DNA of 64,000 nucleotides from Ectobius pallidus. Lineage: Eukaryota; Arthropoda; Insecta; Blattodea; Ectobiidae. Below the pieces are notes generated by a model. The model had not been told where the DNA came from, made no database searches, and worked only from the letters and a program-made list of their open reading frames with translations. The stretch lies in contig CAXKWD010000005.1 of the NCBI GenBank assembly GCA_964059195.1, positions 145,977,265 through 146,041,264 on the forward strand, written 5' to 3'. A program made the position numbers and the translations under genes. Numbering within the stretch: the first letter of the stretch is position 1; the number at the start of each line of letters is the position of its first letter. This document shows positions 35,137 to 46,628 of this stretch, piece by piece.

Positions 35137-35207
<71 letters not shown>

Positions 35208-35209
35208 GA
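35137..35209 (+). repeat. (TAA)n microsatellite
   Basis: About 24 perfect AAT/TAA units without interruption. Such arrays often mark the tail of a retroposon; here the segment before it (to 35115) is the unrecognised basic open frame. Confidence 0.95.
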
Positions 35210-35224
35210 AGGACTCCAGTCGCT

Positions 35225-35400
35225 AGCAGTGTTCAAGATCACTTCACCTATGCTTTCGAGTCGGCCAGAGTAGGTATCGTGCTGGCTTTCTACGCCCAAA
35301 GTTGCGTGTTCGTTCCGGCATTTATGTGTGCATAAATGTGACAAGCCCATGTCTATTGATTTACAGGCATGTGAACATTTCTACGGGAGTCTAAGTTTCA
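35225..35400 (+). mobile_element. tRNA-derived SINE, family B
   Basis: It matches 46085-46238 in reverse orientation: 'gctggctttct..gccca', a weakened box B 'gcgtgttcgttcc', 'ggcatttatgtgtgcataaa', 'tgtgacaagcccatgtc' and 'tttacaggcat'. The palindromic 'catttatgtgtgcataaatg' is a hallmark of this family. Confidence 0.7.
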
Positions 35401-35989
35401 GTATACCCCTTCGTTAAATAACCATAAAACCAACCAACCTTTGTTATCGTTAATTCCGTTTTAAGGGACAAAAAGTAGGACGCTTTTAACGGTTACGTAA
35501 TAATGGCAAATGAATTTTTTACACACCCAAAACTCCCGAAGCCGTATTTAGCAATTCAAAACATTTAAACTGGATTGCATTCTACAGGGTGAGTGGGGAT
35601 TGTGTTCACTTCATTCTTTCATTTTATTCCTTTTTGGACATTTTTCTTGGTACTCAACATAGGAAGCTTTGAAATTTTACGGTTTACATTATAAATGTGA
35701 AAATGTAAAGAAAATACCACAGAAAAATAAAAAAAAAGTTAGTTTCGGAAAATGATAAGAAAGTAAACAATAATTAACAATTGCAACTTTATACTAGTAC
35801 ATAGCCAATGAACTTTTTATCCTAAATATAGCCTAATACCAATAAAATGAAGATAACTTAAAATTTAAAATTACAGCTATGAGCTGTTTGAAGACAGCAG
35901 GCACTTCTAAGTCCTCACTCATCAGCCAACAATTTTCGTCTATGACTAAGTATTTCTTTACTAAACATTAATATGACATGGGCACCAGG

Positions 35990-36160
35990 TGAAGATGTAT
36001 CAGTAAGACTACGTGGGTTGCTTTGGAATGGATACCAGTAAGGAGAAGAAAAAGAGGATGACCTCAAAGAATATGAAAGAATGGAGTTACGGAAACGATG
36101 GACAGACAATTAAGAGAATTACAATGGATAAATAAGGAAGATTGGTTTTGTCAATACGGG
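35990..36160 (+). pseudogene. LINE reverse transcriptase C-terminal scrap
   Basis: One plus-strand frame, broken by stops, reads RRKRG-PQRI-KNGVTETMDRQLRELQWINKEDW. This resembles the RRKRGRP..W..GV..AM..R.L...QW.DR..W pattern at the very end of many insect LINE reverse transcriptases. A related piece lies inverted at 38530-38735. Heavily decayed. Confidence 0.5.
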
Positions 36161-36759
36161 CAGTTTACTGTGTAGGCCTATTTGGCTTTTAAAATATGTT
36201 CTAAAACAATGAAAACTGACTAAATAAAATTCCTACAAGTGTAAAATTCATTGTATGCCAAAAACTAGCTCTATCAAACAAATTCATATTTTAACCAGAG
36301 GATTACACTATAGGCCTACAACATGAAAAATGTCCTTCAGATGAAAATGTGTTGATTGTATATTTTTGACTGGAAATAACGAATACGTAATTTTTTTTCA
36401 CCACGCACTATTTCCCCAAAAATCCATAGTTTTGCTTTTTACGTAAATATGAGAAATGTGTCTCCTACAAAAACGGTACGTGATGGACTATTTTGGTTTT
36501 GATATATGAATAAAAAACCTTTGTTTATACAGAATCACATAGTTTCATATAAAGGACAGAATTATGTTCAAATTTGTTGTACAGTGTCACCTGGAAGTTT
36601 TATTTTCACCAACAAGCTCTGTCTCATACTGCTCTATAGAATCCTTCATACCTCAACACCTATCTTTCCAGTCGCTTTCATTACCTTTCTTCCTACCATA
36701 ACTTGGGCACGCGCTCTCAGCTTGACCCCTTACTATCCATGCCTCATTAAAGAACTACA

Positions 36760-37190
36760 CATTATTCGAATTCGTTTACAACAACAGCTATTCGTCACTG
36801 GAATTCACTGCCTAGCTATCTCAGGAGCTGCCAAACGACTTCACAGTTCAAGCGTCATTTAATAAATTTAGTATACAATAACATTTAGGAATTGATGCTA
36901 ATTAGTAAAATACATGTTTTTTTTTCATTATATTTTGTAATAACTAAATGTATTTGTTTAGTCTTTCATCTTTTTTTTCATTTCTTTATTTTAGTCATTT
37001 GTATTATATATTATTCAAGTACTTAATGTTTGAATTTTTTCTTTGTATTTAATGTACGTTTCTTGTATTCAGGTATATCATTTCTTGCTTTAATTTATTA
37101 TTATGATGTATTTCATGTTTATGCCCTGGCTGAGGGGTAGAGAAGGCCTTATGTAACTCCGCCAGGTTAAATAAATAAATAAATAAATAA
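36760..37190 (+). pseudogene. LINE (CR1/Jockey-like) 3' end: last codons, 3' UTR and (AAAT)n tail
   Basis: The frame at 36760-36888 contains AIRHWNSLPSYLR and SQFKRHLI, the usual ending of LINE reverse transcriptases of the CR1/Jockey type (AIR.WNSLP...FK..L). About 250 bases of 3' UTR follow, ending with 'ctggctgaggggtagagaag', 'cttatgtaactccgccagg' and (AAAT)n at 37169-37190. The same UTR ending occurs at 41560-41628 and, inverted, at 15150-15235. The longer open frame at 36506-36862 is in a different phase and is not the protein. Confidence 0.78.
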
Positions 37191-37762
37191 TAGCTAGGTG
37201 GATATGTTTCTCATTCTTGCATAAATCGTTTAACGGGTAATCGAATCGTTTAACCTTTACACTTGTGTACTAGGGTGCACTTGTGACCTTTCCAGCGACG
37301 TCCGAGCTGTAGTCTAGACGTGACTGGAGCAGAATCAATTTTAGCTTTTATTTTTCCCGTAGCAAAGTAGAAGCTTTTACCTCCGCTTTTTTTTTTTTTT
37401 TTTTTTTTTGTGCTTGCATTTTGTTGACAGACGCCGCGCTGTTCTGCAGGGCCCCGACTTCGTGCCCTCACACCGGACGTTGAGAAGTATTGACGCCAGC
37501 AAAGTGGTTTCTGCGGCAAGCAACTTCAAGTTCCGCCTTTCAAAGCATCTCTGTTAGGCGCCTTTGTAGAATGGAATAGCTATTCCTAACATCAGTTTCT
37601 ATGGCTATCTGTTTCTCTCGCAGTATGTGCGAAATAAATAATCGGCCTTTATTGTTACAAAGTTGTTTTCGTTACTTCCTTTATGTTACCATAGGATCCG
37701 TAATTTATTATAAGAGAGCCTTACAGTACCGGTACATTACCTCCTTGAAACGGCATTGTATA

Positions 37763-38288
37763 TACAGAGTGTTAATGAATAACACCGAAATATTTTACCT
37801 GTGTATAGGGGGGACATAGACAAGCAACTTTTATTAGGAGATTTTTGCTCTATGTTTTCAATTTTTCCTGTTACAGCATAAAATCTCCCTGGGCATGGCC
37901 GCCACTGACATCTAATATTTAAAAAAATGCAAAACAAATGAACTTCCTTGTTAACACTGGATTTGTGAATGAAAAGAACTAAAGCAGTGGCGGTCAGTAA
38001 TGTGATTAGTCTCTAAATTTTGCAGATTATGAAAACTCTAAATTATGATATAGCTGTAGAAAATCAGGTTTTTATCGATCACAAAGAAGGCTACAAATCA
38101 ATTTAATGAAAATTGTAATCCTATTTCGTTTCATTATTGACATAGAAGCACCAAATTGTAATGACTTTAATGCCCTATAGCATACACATTTTACGTCACA
38201 GAGCAAAAATCTCCTAATAAAAGTTGCTTGTATATGTTTTTTCTATACACAGGTAATATATTTCGGTGTTATTCATTAACACCCTGTA
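37763..38288. mobile_element. MITE with ~95-bp terminal inverted repeats (526 bp)
   Basis: The ends start TACAGAGTGTTAATGAATAA (left) and, on the other strand, TACAGGGTGTTAATGAATAA (right). The complementarity continues through 'caccgaaatat', 'acctgtgtata', 'caagcaacttttattaggag' and 'atttttgctct', about 95 bases each side. The flanks share TAT. The centre is non-coding. TACAGGGTGT-type ends are common in insect DNA transposons, but I cannot assign the superfamily. Confidence 0.8.
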
Positions 38289-38529
38289 TATTTATGTAAA
38301 AGAAGTACATTAAGTGGGAAAAACGTCAGCAATTAAAAGAAACCAATCCAAGTTCGTAACCAAATTTAAATTCTTAAAATCATGTTATTCAAAATCCGTA
38401 GTTAATCTTATTATTAGTAGCAATAGTATTATTATCATTATTGTTATTGTTATTATTATTTACAAAGTTTAGAACCTCATCCAACAGTCAAATACACAGT
38501 AAATGAGACATTCGTCCGTATCGACAAAA

Positions 38530-38735
38530 ATCATTCTGTCCTATTTATCCTTTATTTTTCTCTTAACTATCTGTCCCTCGTAGTTTCCATAACTCCATTC
38601 TTCCATATTATTTTCCTTCTCCTTGCTAGCATCCATTCGAAAGCAGTTTCGGGTAGCCTTTCTTGGTCCATTCACATCACACATAATAAATTTTACTTTC
38701 GTCGCCGCACCGTGGTACGTGCGCAATGATGTCAT
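38530..38735 (-). pseudogene. LINE C-terminal scrap, related to 35990-36160
   Basis: On the minus strand the DNA shares 'tggat.c.agcaaggagaag', 'gaagaatggagtta.ggaaac' and 'gacagat..ttaagag' with 35990-36130. One broken frame gives a similar WKNGVMETTRDRQLRE-like reading. Both are probably remnants of one LINE family. Confidence 0.45.
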
Positions 38736-38949
38736 TCACAAGGAGTTGAATATTTCGACAGTGAAAGAAAAACTCGCTAAAATCAGAACAAAATATGTTC
38801 GTACATTAAGTCATCATCCAAATCATTATGCTGTAAATTCGTTAGATAACAGTGAAAAACTAAGGAGACTTAAGTCGTACAATAAACAATTAGCCTATTC
38901 TCGATTTGTCTATATAGAATTTTGTCTGTCTTTTGGAGTGTTACCATAG

Positions 38950-40166
38950 GATAACATCTCTCTTCTTGCCATAATATTCTTGAATAACATTTACTTATTG
39001 TCCGTGTTGGACAGATTGTAAATTTAACTGAAATAAGTAAAAATAAATTAGCATCACATGTCCATCCATGTTAACTGTTTGGTTCAAATACCGTGTAAGA
39101 TAATAACATTTCGTAACATTCATTTCATTTCTTATTTTTCATTCTTAGTCTGATATAATTCTCTAACGGAAAGTGTGCAATTTTCAAAGTACAGTTTTAT
39201 TTTGTTTCAGGTGAGAAGTCATTATTTTTTGGAAGGAAGTGCAACACCAAACCTGTAGCCGTTTTCATTCACATTACTAGAGACGAAGGTAATATTTTAT
39301 AACAAAGTACTCCAAAAGATATTTCGTTACCTATAGAATCTATATGTAGTATAAAATAGAATTAAACTTGAATGTTCACATAATTACCGGTATTTAGATT
39401 AATTAGGACTATTTTAAATGGCATAGGAATTTTTTTTATTCGAAAGGACTGGGTTTACCAAAATGAATGGATTGTTTATTCGAAATCACCTCCACTCGAA
39501 TTGTTTTGGATAAACGGGATCTGCTGTACTACATCACCGTGTAAGTAGTAGGTTATTTATAGGTTGTTTGCTTAACTTCAAGAAATGGCCACTAACATGA
39601 AAAGAGTTTGTATCAACATGTATCTTTTTCCAAGCGTTTATATAGGAACGTCTGTACGATTCACTTTGAATCCCGCTTTGTCTGTCCTGTCACTCTGCTA
39701 AAAGTCAAATGTTTATCAAGGACAGACTACATTAAGTAGAAAACATGGTTAACTCCCAAGGAATCTGAATTATTTTGTAGTTCAAGTATGCATTGTTGAA
39801 ATCGCCCACTAATTTCACTGTTAAAAATTAGTGAATTCACTTATTTCATATGAGATGAAAGTATTCTTTCTCTTAAATAAAGTAACATAGTCATCAAAAC
39901 AACAACTAGAACAGCAACTAGTCCGTTTTAATAGGACATAAAAGTTATTATAATTTTTCACAGAATTTGTGTCAGTTATCAATTTTTAAACTTATTTACA
40001 AAACTCCAGATAGATTAGCCCCTATATAGGTAAAATATATTTATTACTAACATAACCAAGCCGGAAAATTTGCAAGTCTCTTATAAGAAATATATTCCAT
40101 TAAATATTATTTCCCTGGTTTTATTAGCAATAATGCGAAGAATACCGAACAGGGTCTTTAACTGAG
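38950..40166. other. No gene seen
   Basis: AT-rich DNA without recognised coding, RNA or repeat features. The plus-strand open frame just before it (38623-38949) runs over the LINE scrap and has no known motif. Confidence 0.4.

Positions 40167-40207
<41 letters not shown>
40167..40207 (+). repeat. (TAAG)n microsatellite
   Basis: Ten perfect tetranucleotide units. It lies at the 3' side of the minus-strand LINE remnant at 40413-40745 and may have grown from its tail. Confidence 0.95.
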
Positions 40208-40412
40208 TTTACTGTCACAAACATATACAAAATAGCTTAAAAGCTTGTAAACTGGTGACTCGTCACAAAAGATAAAAAATAAGAAAATACAATGGTATAA
40301 TACTAGTAATAAATATACAAATACATTTTTTTAACATTTTAAAATATGAGGTGAAACTTTTTTAAAAATAACCATATAAATTATAAGTTATACATTTTTG
40401 TCCTGAAAAAAT

Positions 40413-40745
40413 TCACTTATTGCATAGTAAACTTAACCAAAAAATGTTTTTAAGTTTTGCTTTAACTTGTTTATCATTCAATTGTTTTGATTCTTCTGAA
40501 AAATGATTGTATACTTTCATTCCCATGTATTTAGGACATCTTTCAAATAGAGCTAATCTATGCACTGGAAATTGTAATAAAATTGTATGTCTGGCATTAT
40601 GTTCATGTTTATGCTGGGTAGTATGCTGATCAAAATGCGAATGCACATAAGTTAAAAGTTCTAACAAACATACTGACGGAAAAGTTAATATTTTTAGTTT
40701 TCTAAATAGTGGCCTGCAAGTTTGTCTAATGGATGAATTATTCAT
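40413..40745 (-). pseudogene. LINE reverse transcriptase C-terminal domain fragment
   Basis: The 110-codon frame reads PLFRKLKILTFPSVCLLELL, then YVHSHFDQH, HEHNARHTILLQFPVHRLAL and CPKYMGMKVYNHFSEESKQL. This is the conserved tail of CR1/L2-type LINE polyproteins (PLFK.L.IL.....Y..E.L.....H.YNTR.....P.....E..P.Y.G.K.YN.LP). The reverse transcriptase proper is missing. About 200 bases of AT-rich 3' UTR and the (TAAG)n run follow. It belongs to a different family from the LINE at 36760. Confidence 0.75.
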
Positions 40746-41559
40746 GATTCGAATTATTCTTTATTTTGTAATTTAAATACAGATATTTATTAACAGTATT
40801 TTTTATCTATCACTTCTTTCGGTTTTTTAATATAGGCTAGTAGGCCTATGTCGCATTGGCAATAAATATACGGTATAATTTTACCTGCTTCTTTCATTAC
40901 ACTCAACTGAATTTCTTTCTATTGATAGCAACCCTTTAGATACTGTAAAGAAACCCTCTTGAGTCCATAAGAAGAGCTTTATAGTCTCGTTCAGTGTCTC
41001 TTAGCTCTTGTTATTTTCTTCCCAACAGGCATCCTGAGATGTACTAGAAATTTGTGGGATGAAGGAATACGTAGGAAACGGCAATTATATAACATTCTGC
41101 CTTTCATCTCTCGGGACATCTGCCATGTGTAATTTTATGTATGAACTCCAGCCAACACGCGTTTTAAACGGCATAAATTGCTCGATACATTCTGCATTAA
41201 TCGTCTGCAGTAAAATTAGCTAATATAAACAAACATGCGCAAAAAGTAGTCCACATTTCACGGCAACAGATCTTTTCAAACAGGCGAAAGATTTGTAGTC
41301 ATGCATATTCGCGTCGTTTTAAATGTAAACGCGGCAGTTAGAAGTGAAATATGCCGCAGTTGTAACAAGATGAATTTTGTTGAAAACTTGTGTGTTACAT
41401 TAATAGTTCGTTTAAGGCAATGCATAAATGAAATTTTAATGAAAATGTTTAAGTGGGTAATTGTTTCTTTAACTACCGTTATCGTGCTTTAATTTTTAAC
41501 TGTTTATAGTTTATAGAACGTAATTAGTTTTATAATTTTCCCTGTCATTTTCAACTCCA
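40746..41559. other. No gene seen
   Basis: AT-rich sequence with no recognised gene; the open frame at 41301-41492 (+) shows no known motif. Confidence 0.4.
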
Positions 41560-41628
41560 CCACGAATTTTCCCCCCTGGTTGAGTGGTAGAGAAGACCTT
41601 ACGGCCTTAACTCCGCAGATTAGATAAA
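41560..41628 (+). mobile_element. LINE 3'-end fragment interrupted by a mariner
   Basis: It reads 'cctggttgagtggtagagaa' and 'accttacggccttaactccg', the 3' UTR ending of the LINE at 36760-37190. Its A/T-rich tail 'agataaata' is broken by the mariner insertion at TA (41629-41630); the tail resumes after 44506 with 'taaaataaaattta'. Confidence 0.7.
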
Positions 41629-41865
41629 TACGAGGGTGGATCGAAAAGAAACGCACAACTTTTTTTTTTACAAAAAGTTTAATAGGAACAGTTACAAACA
41701 AATGAACACATGAAGGGACATCTTTTTCTATTTCTCTATATAGCCGCCAAGTTTCTAAAAATACCGTTCAAGTTGTTCATAGATGTCCGTTCGGATGGAG
41801 TAGGCCCATAGCCATCTGCGGACTGCTATTTTCACTTCTGTATCTGACGAACCTTATCTCAGCAG

Positions 41866-42152
41866 TTGAAGTTTCGTAAAGTTAGTGCTCGCTGGGTGCC
41901 TAAGAACCTGACAGACGACCAACAACTGCTACGAATGATGACAAGCTTGGATCACCTAATGCGTTACGCTTTCATTTGTTTGGTTCCATGAAGAAATTCC
42001 TTGCCGGTAAACGCTTTGCGTCAGATTCAGAAGTAAAAACAGCAGTCCACAGATGGCTATATACTCCAACCGAACGGACTTCTATGAACAGGTTATTTTG
42101 AAACTGGTATCGCGATGGGAGAAATGTGTTGAGAAACTTGGCGACTATTAAG
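41866..42152 (+). pseudogene. mariner transposase remnant, central part deleted
   Basis: The frame opens LKFRKVSARWVPKNLTDDQ, the mariner linker motif (..ARWVP..L...Q). After only about 20 further codons and a frame change it reads HLFGSMKKFLAGKRFASDSE, TAVHRWL and a worn NWYRDGRN...NLAT ending. In an intact protein more than a hundred residues, including the catalytic aspartates, lie between these two parts. It is the third copy here with that central region missing. Confidence 0.8.
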
Positions 42153-42594
42153 AAAAATAGACAAAAGTTGTCTCTTCATATCGCACACCCACTAGAAGAG
42201 TGGTACATCTTCAAATATCTCACTTTTGGGAAATGGAGATTGAAGTGTCGTCAAATTTCCAAGCATGCTGGCGAAAACAGGGAATATTTTGTTGTAATAT
42301 TCTCATAGCATATGTTTAAGTCATAACACTTTATCACTTATTTTTTAAGAAAGTGCTTTTCAAGTGGATATTTTACTATAATTTCACAAGATGTAACTAT
42401 ATTCGAGAAAGGCTCTAGTCACATTGCCATGAGATGTAACATTAATATTAAAATTGTAATGTTAATTTTAGTCGATTTTTTTCGTTTATATTGAAGCGAA
42501 TATTTGTTTTGTTATGGTTGATGCAAATTAATTAAGTCAGCAATAATATAAATTGAGCATTTACTTCTATTCTCAAAATTAAGTTGAGGCTCCC

Positions 42595-42831
42595 AGATTT
42601 TAGATATCGGCGCGTGAAGGTGGTAAGGTTGTCAGCCTTACGCACTGGCCGCCTTTACCCCCAGGATTGCTCCTGGTACTAATTTCTGTTAGAGGCTGAG
42701 TAGACCCCAGAGCCATAGTGCCACCAGAAGGATTAGGTCAATTGAAAAGCTCCAATGACCTCATCGGGAATCGAACCCACGACCTTCGGGTTTGGAGCGC
42801 AGCGCCTCAACCACTACGCTACGAAGTACCC
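42595..42831 (-). mobile_element. tRNA-derived SINE, family C (copy 1)
   Basis: On the minus strand the head reads 'tagcgtagtggttgaggcgc' (box A-like) and 'cgtgggttcgattccc' (box B) followed by 'gatgaggtcattgga', 'cctaatccttctggtggcac' and 'ccaggagcaatcctggggg'. A second copy in the same orientation at 50845-51090 is about the same length, so this looks nearly full length (about 240 bp). Confidence 0.85.
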
Positions 42832-43601
42832 CGATATAAACTCCTACCTTAATATATTTATCTATAATATAGTTCTAATAGATTGAAAAAAGAAAGAAAT
42901 ACTGTACTGCCACATATCACAGCCACAGTCCCGAAGTTATTTATCTTAAAATGCTTTCCTTCATAACTGAATACAAACTGCAGTGTTCTTAGACCACAGC
43001 AATGGACTCCAGATAAATAAAAAAAAAAAAATTACAGGACAAAACGAACACTGAATCGGGTATTATTTTGTATGTATATTAAAAAGAGGTATAAAAACTG
43101 TAATAAGCCCATGAATGGTTTTGTAAGTCAAAAGTGTCATCAAATCTTATTTCTTTCGATCAGAAATGCTAGGCAAGGAATTGTAAGCTGGCCCTTCCTT
43201 CCAAGTTTGGAGCCTCTCCATTTCATTGGAAGACTCACAGCCACTGGAAGCCTTTTCCGGGTGGTGTGCATCATTTCATCCTTATGCTTCTGTTGATAAA
43301 TCAACACTTTCTTCGAAAGTATTATTAGATTCAAAAGAAGTCTTATAATAACATTTCATGGGATTGTCTTTCTGAGTTCGAAAGACTTTTATGTCTTTGA
43401 AATTGAATGGCTGCAATTTACAGTTGACATTAAATTGTTTCCTACTTTTTCAGCCAAATCTTTGGAATGTATTCTTCTGCTGACCTCCATAGCTGTCTGA
43501 ATAAAATATAAAATCAGCTGGATTAGAAGATTTTCTTCGGAAATAGCCTTCATGTTGACATTTCTGTTGATCCCCTGATACTTTCACCCTCGTGCCAAAC
43601 A

Positions 43602-43853
43602 TTGCAGACAGTTGATAATGAAAAAAAGAAGATATACGAACCAACCATTGAGTACTTCAAGAACAAATATGATTTGAAAAATGTTGAAGTCATTGGACTA
43701 ATGGTTGGTAGTAGGGGAACAATAACAAAGTTCTTCATTTCCTTCTGTAAACGTTTCTCATTGTCACAAAATCTGTACAATGAAGTGGCGTTATTATCAC
43801 TTAAGGGATCCATCCAAATCTTAAGAAACCACCTGTACAATAACAACAATTAA
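43602..43853 (+). pseudogene. LINE C-terminal fragment (R2/retroelement-like end)
   Basis: The frame contains YDLKNVEVIGLMVGSRGTIT, then FFISFCKRFSL and ALLSLKGSIQILRNHLYN. The pattern V.....V.GARG..P......... followed by a final ....GS..ILRNHLY is one I associate with the tails of certain reverse transcriptases in animal genomes. No upstream reverse transcriptase is readable. It sits inside the mariner at 41631-44506. The family name is tentative. Confidence 0.5.
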
Positions 43854-44508
43854 GCTGGACAGATTTACTTTTTTTTCAAGTTTAATGGTTTTTACTACTG
43901 ATTATTTGAATTTTCCTGTTATTATGTTTATGATCTAACTGAAAGCTTGTAATTTTTGTGTAAGTGTATACTTTGTTGAAATATATTCTTTGTCTGCAAG
44001 GCAATCTGCGTTGTGCAGAAAGACTACAAAATAAAATAATATATTCCAAATTATAAATTGGAAAATCAAAGGTGGACAGTTTAGATTTGTAATTCAATGT
44101 AACGCTATTAATCATCACATTACATCGGAAATCAACGTACTCAAAACCGAAGACCGTTATATCTCAAGATGCAACACTATTAACTGTCTCACCACCTTGG
44201 AATCTAGCACCGAACTGAGTTGTTCCGAAATGTAACCCTAGTCGCCCATTCGTCAGTCTGCAACTACAAAACCGAAAAGCGTTACAAACGCTGCCAAGCA
44301 GCTATTTGAAGAGCTAAAGTTACAACTTTTATCGAGATTCTAGAACACATATTTGTGCATCTGGGTATGGTATTATCTCGAAATGGATATTTTCAGAGAT
44401 GTAACACTCTTCTAGTGGGGGTGCGATATGTGCATTTGTTTGTAATTGTACCTAATAAACTTTTTGTTAAAAAAATTATTATGCGTTACTTTTTGATCCA
44501 CCCTCGTA

Positions 44509-45262
44509 AAATAAAATTTATAAGAAAATTCAACCAGAATATTTTCCACTCTATCAACCAACTTTTAGAATACTTTATTTTCAACGTCTTGCTGGAGCAA
44601 ACACTGTGAATAAACTGCAAGTGCAAGCTTCTTAGGAATGGTTTTAATTTACTTCTGAAGAAATTGGGAATTTCCTTTACCGAGATAATGGGGTATAATG
44701 AGGTACTTCTTTGTATAATAAATTCATCATGTCTTTTAACAATATAACCTTCTCGTACGAACTTTTAGAGGCCATTTCGACAAAAACCTTGACCTCATTT
44801 AAATAATCTGTATTTAATTCATATTGTGTAAGGTCACATGTAGATTTCGTGATAGTTCTTATTCAGTAAGCACAAACTTCATCATATTGCGCTTAGCCCA
44901 ACCTGAATGCCGTGTCTCCCCGTGCGTGAGTCACGTGATAGCCTGATATCCGCAGTAGCAAGATTTATTGTTCCAGTTAAAAGTTTGAACTGGTTGAGTG
45001 AAGAATTCCATTCATCAAGTAAATTCTATTTATACATATTCCATAAGAAGCTTATTCAGTTTTGTTTATTGCAGCATCTTTGAGATGTAGCGACACATTT
45101 TTACAGTAAAACGTAAGCTATTGTTTTAAATAATAATGAGCTACTAAAACAAACCAGGTTCAGACCCTGATTTATAAATGACTAGACTGGGCAATTGCCC
45201 AAGGCGGCAAGCCTAGAAATGGCGGCGAACGTTTTACGGGGAATTTTTATAATATGAAAAAG
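44509..45262. other. No gene seen
   Basis: Nothing coding was recognised. A GC-richer patch at about 45170-45240 ('actgggcaattgcccaaggc') resembles the end of a DNA transposon but I cannot find its partner. Confidence 0.35.
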
Positions 45263-45274
45263 CTCCATTGTATT

Positions 45275-45811
45275 GATTGATTAATTGAATCCCCTTAAGG
45301 GTGGAAGGCGGGTTGGGACGACCCTAAGCACTTCGGCCTTCCGGCCCATTGTGCCAACCTCCGGGAATGTAATGATGTGCAAGCCAAACGGCCCCTCGAC
45401 AACAGACCCCACCGCGAGCCCCCACGGAACTCCCCTACATCCAACAGAAACCTCTACCATGCCACGTGTGCCACTGCCTCAGTACCTCTTACAGAGCCCC
45501 CAGGTTGGCAGCACACCAGCCAGCAACTTCAGGACCACAAGCCACGGGGAGGACGGGAGAGGCCCACAGCAGGTGCTGGGGGCGAGGGTAAACCCGAAAC
45601 CGGGAAGGGAAACAGGATGATTATGAGGGGGAGTTTGAAGATGAAATGGAGAGTGTTGGTGGATTGAGAGGGGGGAAACGGGAGGATCCCCGAGAAAACC
45701 CCCCATAGGTCTCGGCTTCGTCCACCACGAATGACACGCCCGCCAGGCCCGGGGTTTGAACCCGGGACCGCTAGCATGCCAGGTTCACGCGCTAAGCATG
45801 CGCCACCGTGA
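45275..45811 (-). mobile_element. Long GC-rich tRNA-derived SINE, family E, with target duplication (537 bp)
   Basis: CTCCATTGTATT occurs on both sides (45263-45274 and 45812-45823), a 12-bp target duplication. On the minus strand the element starts with a tRNA-like head: 'ggtggcgcatgcttagcgcg' and box B 'cccgggttcaaaccccggg'. It then runs 450 bases of unusually C-rich body and ends with 'cccttaaggggattcaatta' plus an (AATC)-like tail. A second head occurs at 49286-49374. The open frames over it on both strands (45285-45777) are artefacts of the GC content. Confidence 0.85.
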
Positions 45812-46084
45812 CTCCATTGTATTACAAAATATTGTGTCTCAAAACTTCTAGGGCGCTGTGATTTTACAACGATCGCGAAACAGCCGACCCATGAAAACGA
45901 ACATAGTAAAGAAGTTTATTCAATGAAATAATGTTAGTCATAGATTTTCACTGTAAAGTAAGAGTAAAGCAATAAAATTATGTTTGTTCTAAAATATTGG
46001 ATTCAATATACCTATATTCAATACAGGTATACTTTTTTGTATATGGTTATTTAACGACGGGGATGTACTGCAACATAGGCCAGT

Positions 46085-46238
46085 GTCTCGCAGGAGTTCT
46101 TTTATTTGCCAGTAAGTCTACCGACATGGGCCTGTCACATTTATGCACACATAAATGCCATCGACCTGGGCCGGGATCGAACCCGCAACGTTGGGCACAG
46201 AAAGCCAGCGCGATACTAATTGCGTCACCTAGGCTGGC
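46085..46238 (-). mobile_element. tRNA-derived SINE, family B
   Basis: On the minus strand: 'cctaggtgacgcaattagta' (head, box A region), 'gcgggttcgatcccggccca' (box B), then 'ggcatttatgtgtgcataaa', 'tgtgacaggcccatgtcggt'. Other copies are at 35225 and 27195. Confidence 0.78.
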
Positions 46239-46628
46239 AGCCTACTTTTTGTGAACGTAATTAAATATAATTTAGCATACTATGTTTTAAAATTACCAGA
46301 CATATTAAATATTTTTTGTAACATTTTACATATTGACTGTATTACATATTAAAATATTTTTACAACTTTTAGGACATTTTTTGTCAATTATATTACAATA
46401 GCTATCACGCATTTATTGGCAATTCGTAATTATTTTTATTTTAGAAAAAAATATTTTAAATTTCTGTTGTGTAGTCTAGGTAGTGATTTAATACTCGCAA
46501 TAATAAAATGCTATCGGGATACCAGTAGTTGATACTTTAGTAAAACCTAAACTTAACACTACAACTTAAAATCCAAACTTTACATTCACTTAGAGTTGGA
46601 TAGATGAGGGTTAAAATTTAAAAAATGA

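Larger units (their letters stand above)
41631..44506 (+). mobile_element. mariner element bloated to 2.9 kb by nested insertions
   Basis: Both ends begin CGAGGGTGGATC followed by 'aaaaag.aacgca' and, further in, 'acaaaaagttta.tagg.ac' and 'gttacaaacaaatg', inverted relative to each other over about 75 bases. TA flanks both ends (41629-41630 and 44507-44508). The left part holds transposase remnants (41866-42152). The rest is filled by a SINE (42595-42831), a LINE scrap (43602-43853) and unassigned DNA, explaining a length twice the mariner norm. Confidence 0.85.

Noticed and set aside
35137..35209. A CRISPR-like or satellite array
   Set aside because: Simple (TAA)n with no spacers; an ordinary microsatellite.
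36506..36862. 118-codon plus-strand open frame as a host exon
   Set aside because: The recognisable protein (LINE C-terminus with WNSLP and FKRHL) is in another phase over the same bases, so this frame is a shadow.
45285..45777. Four overlapping Pro/Gly-rich open frames
   Set aside because: They lie entirely within the GC-rich SINE at 45275-45811, where stop codons are rare by composition.
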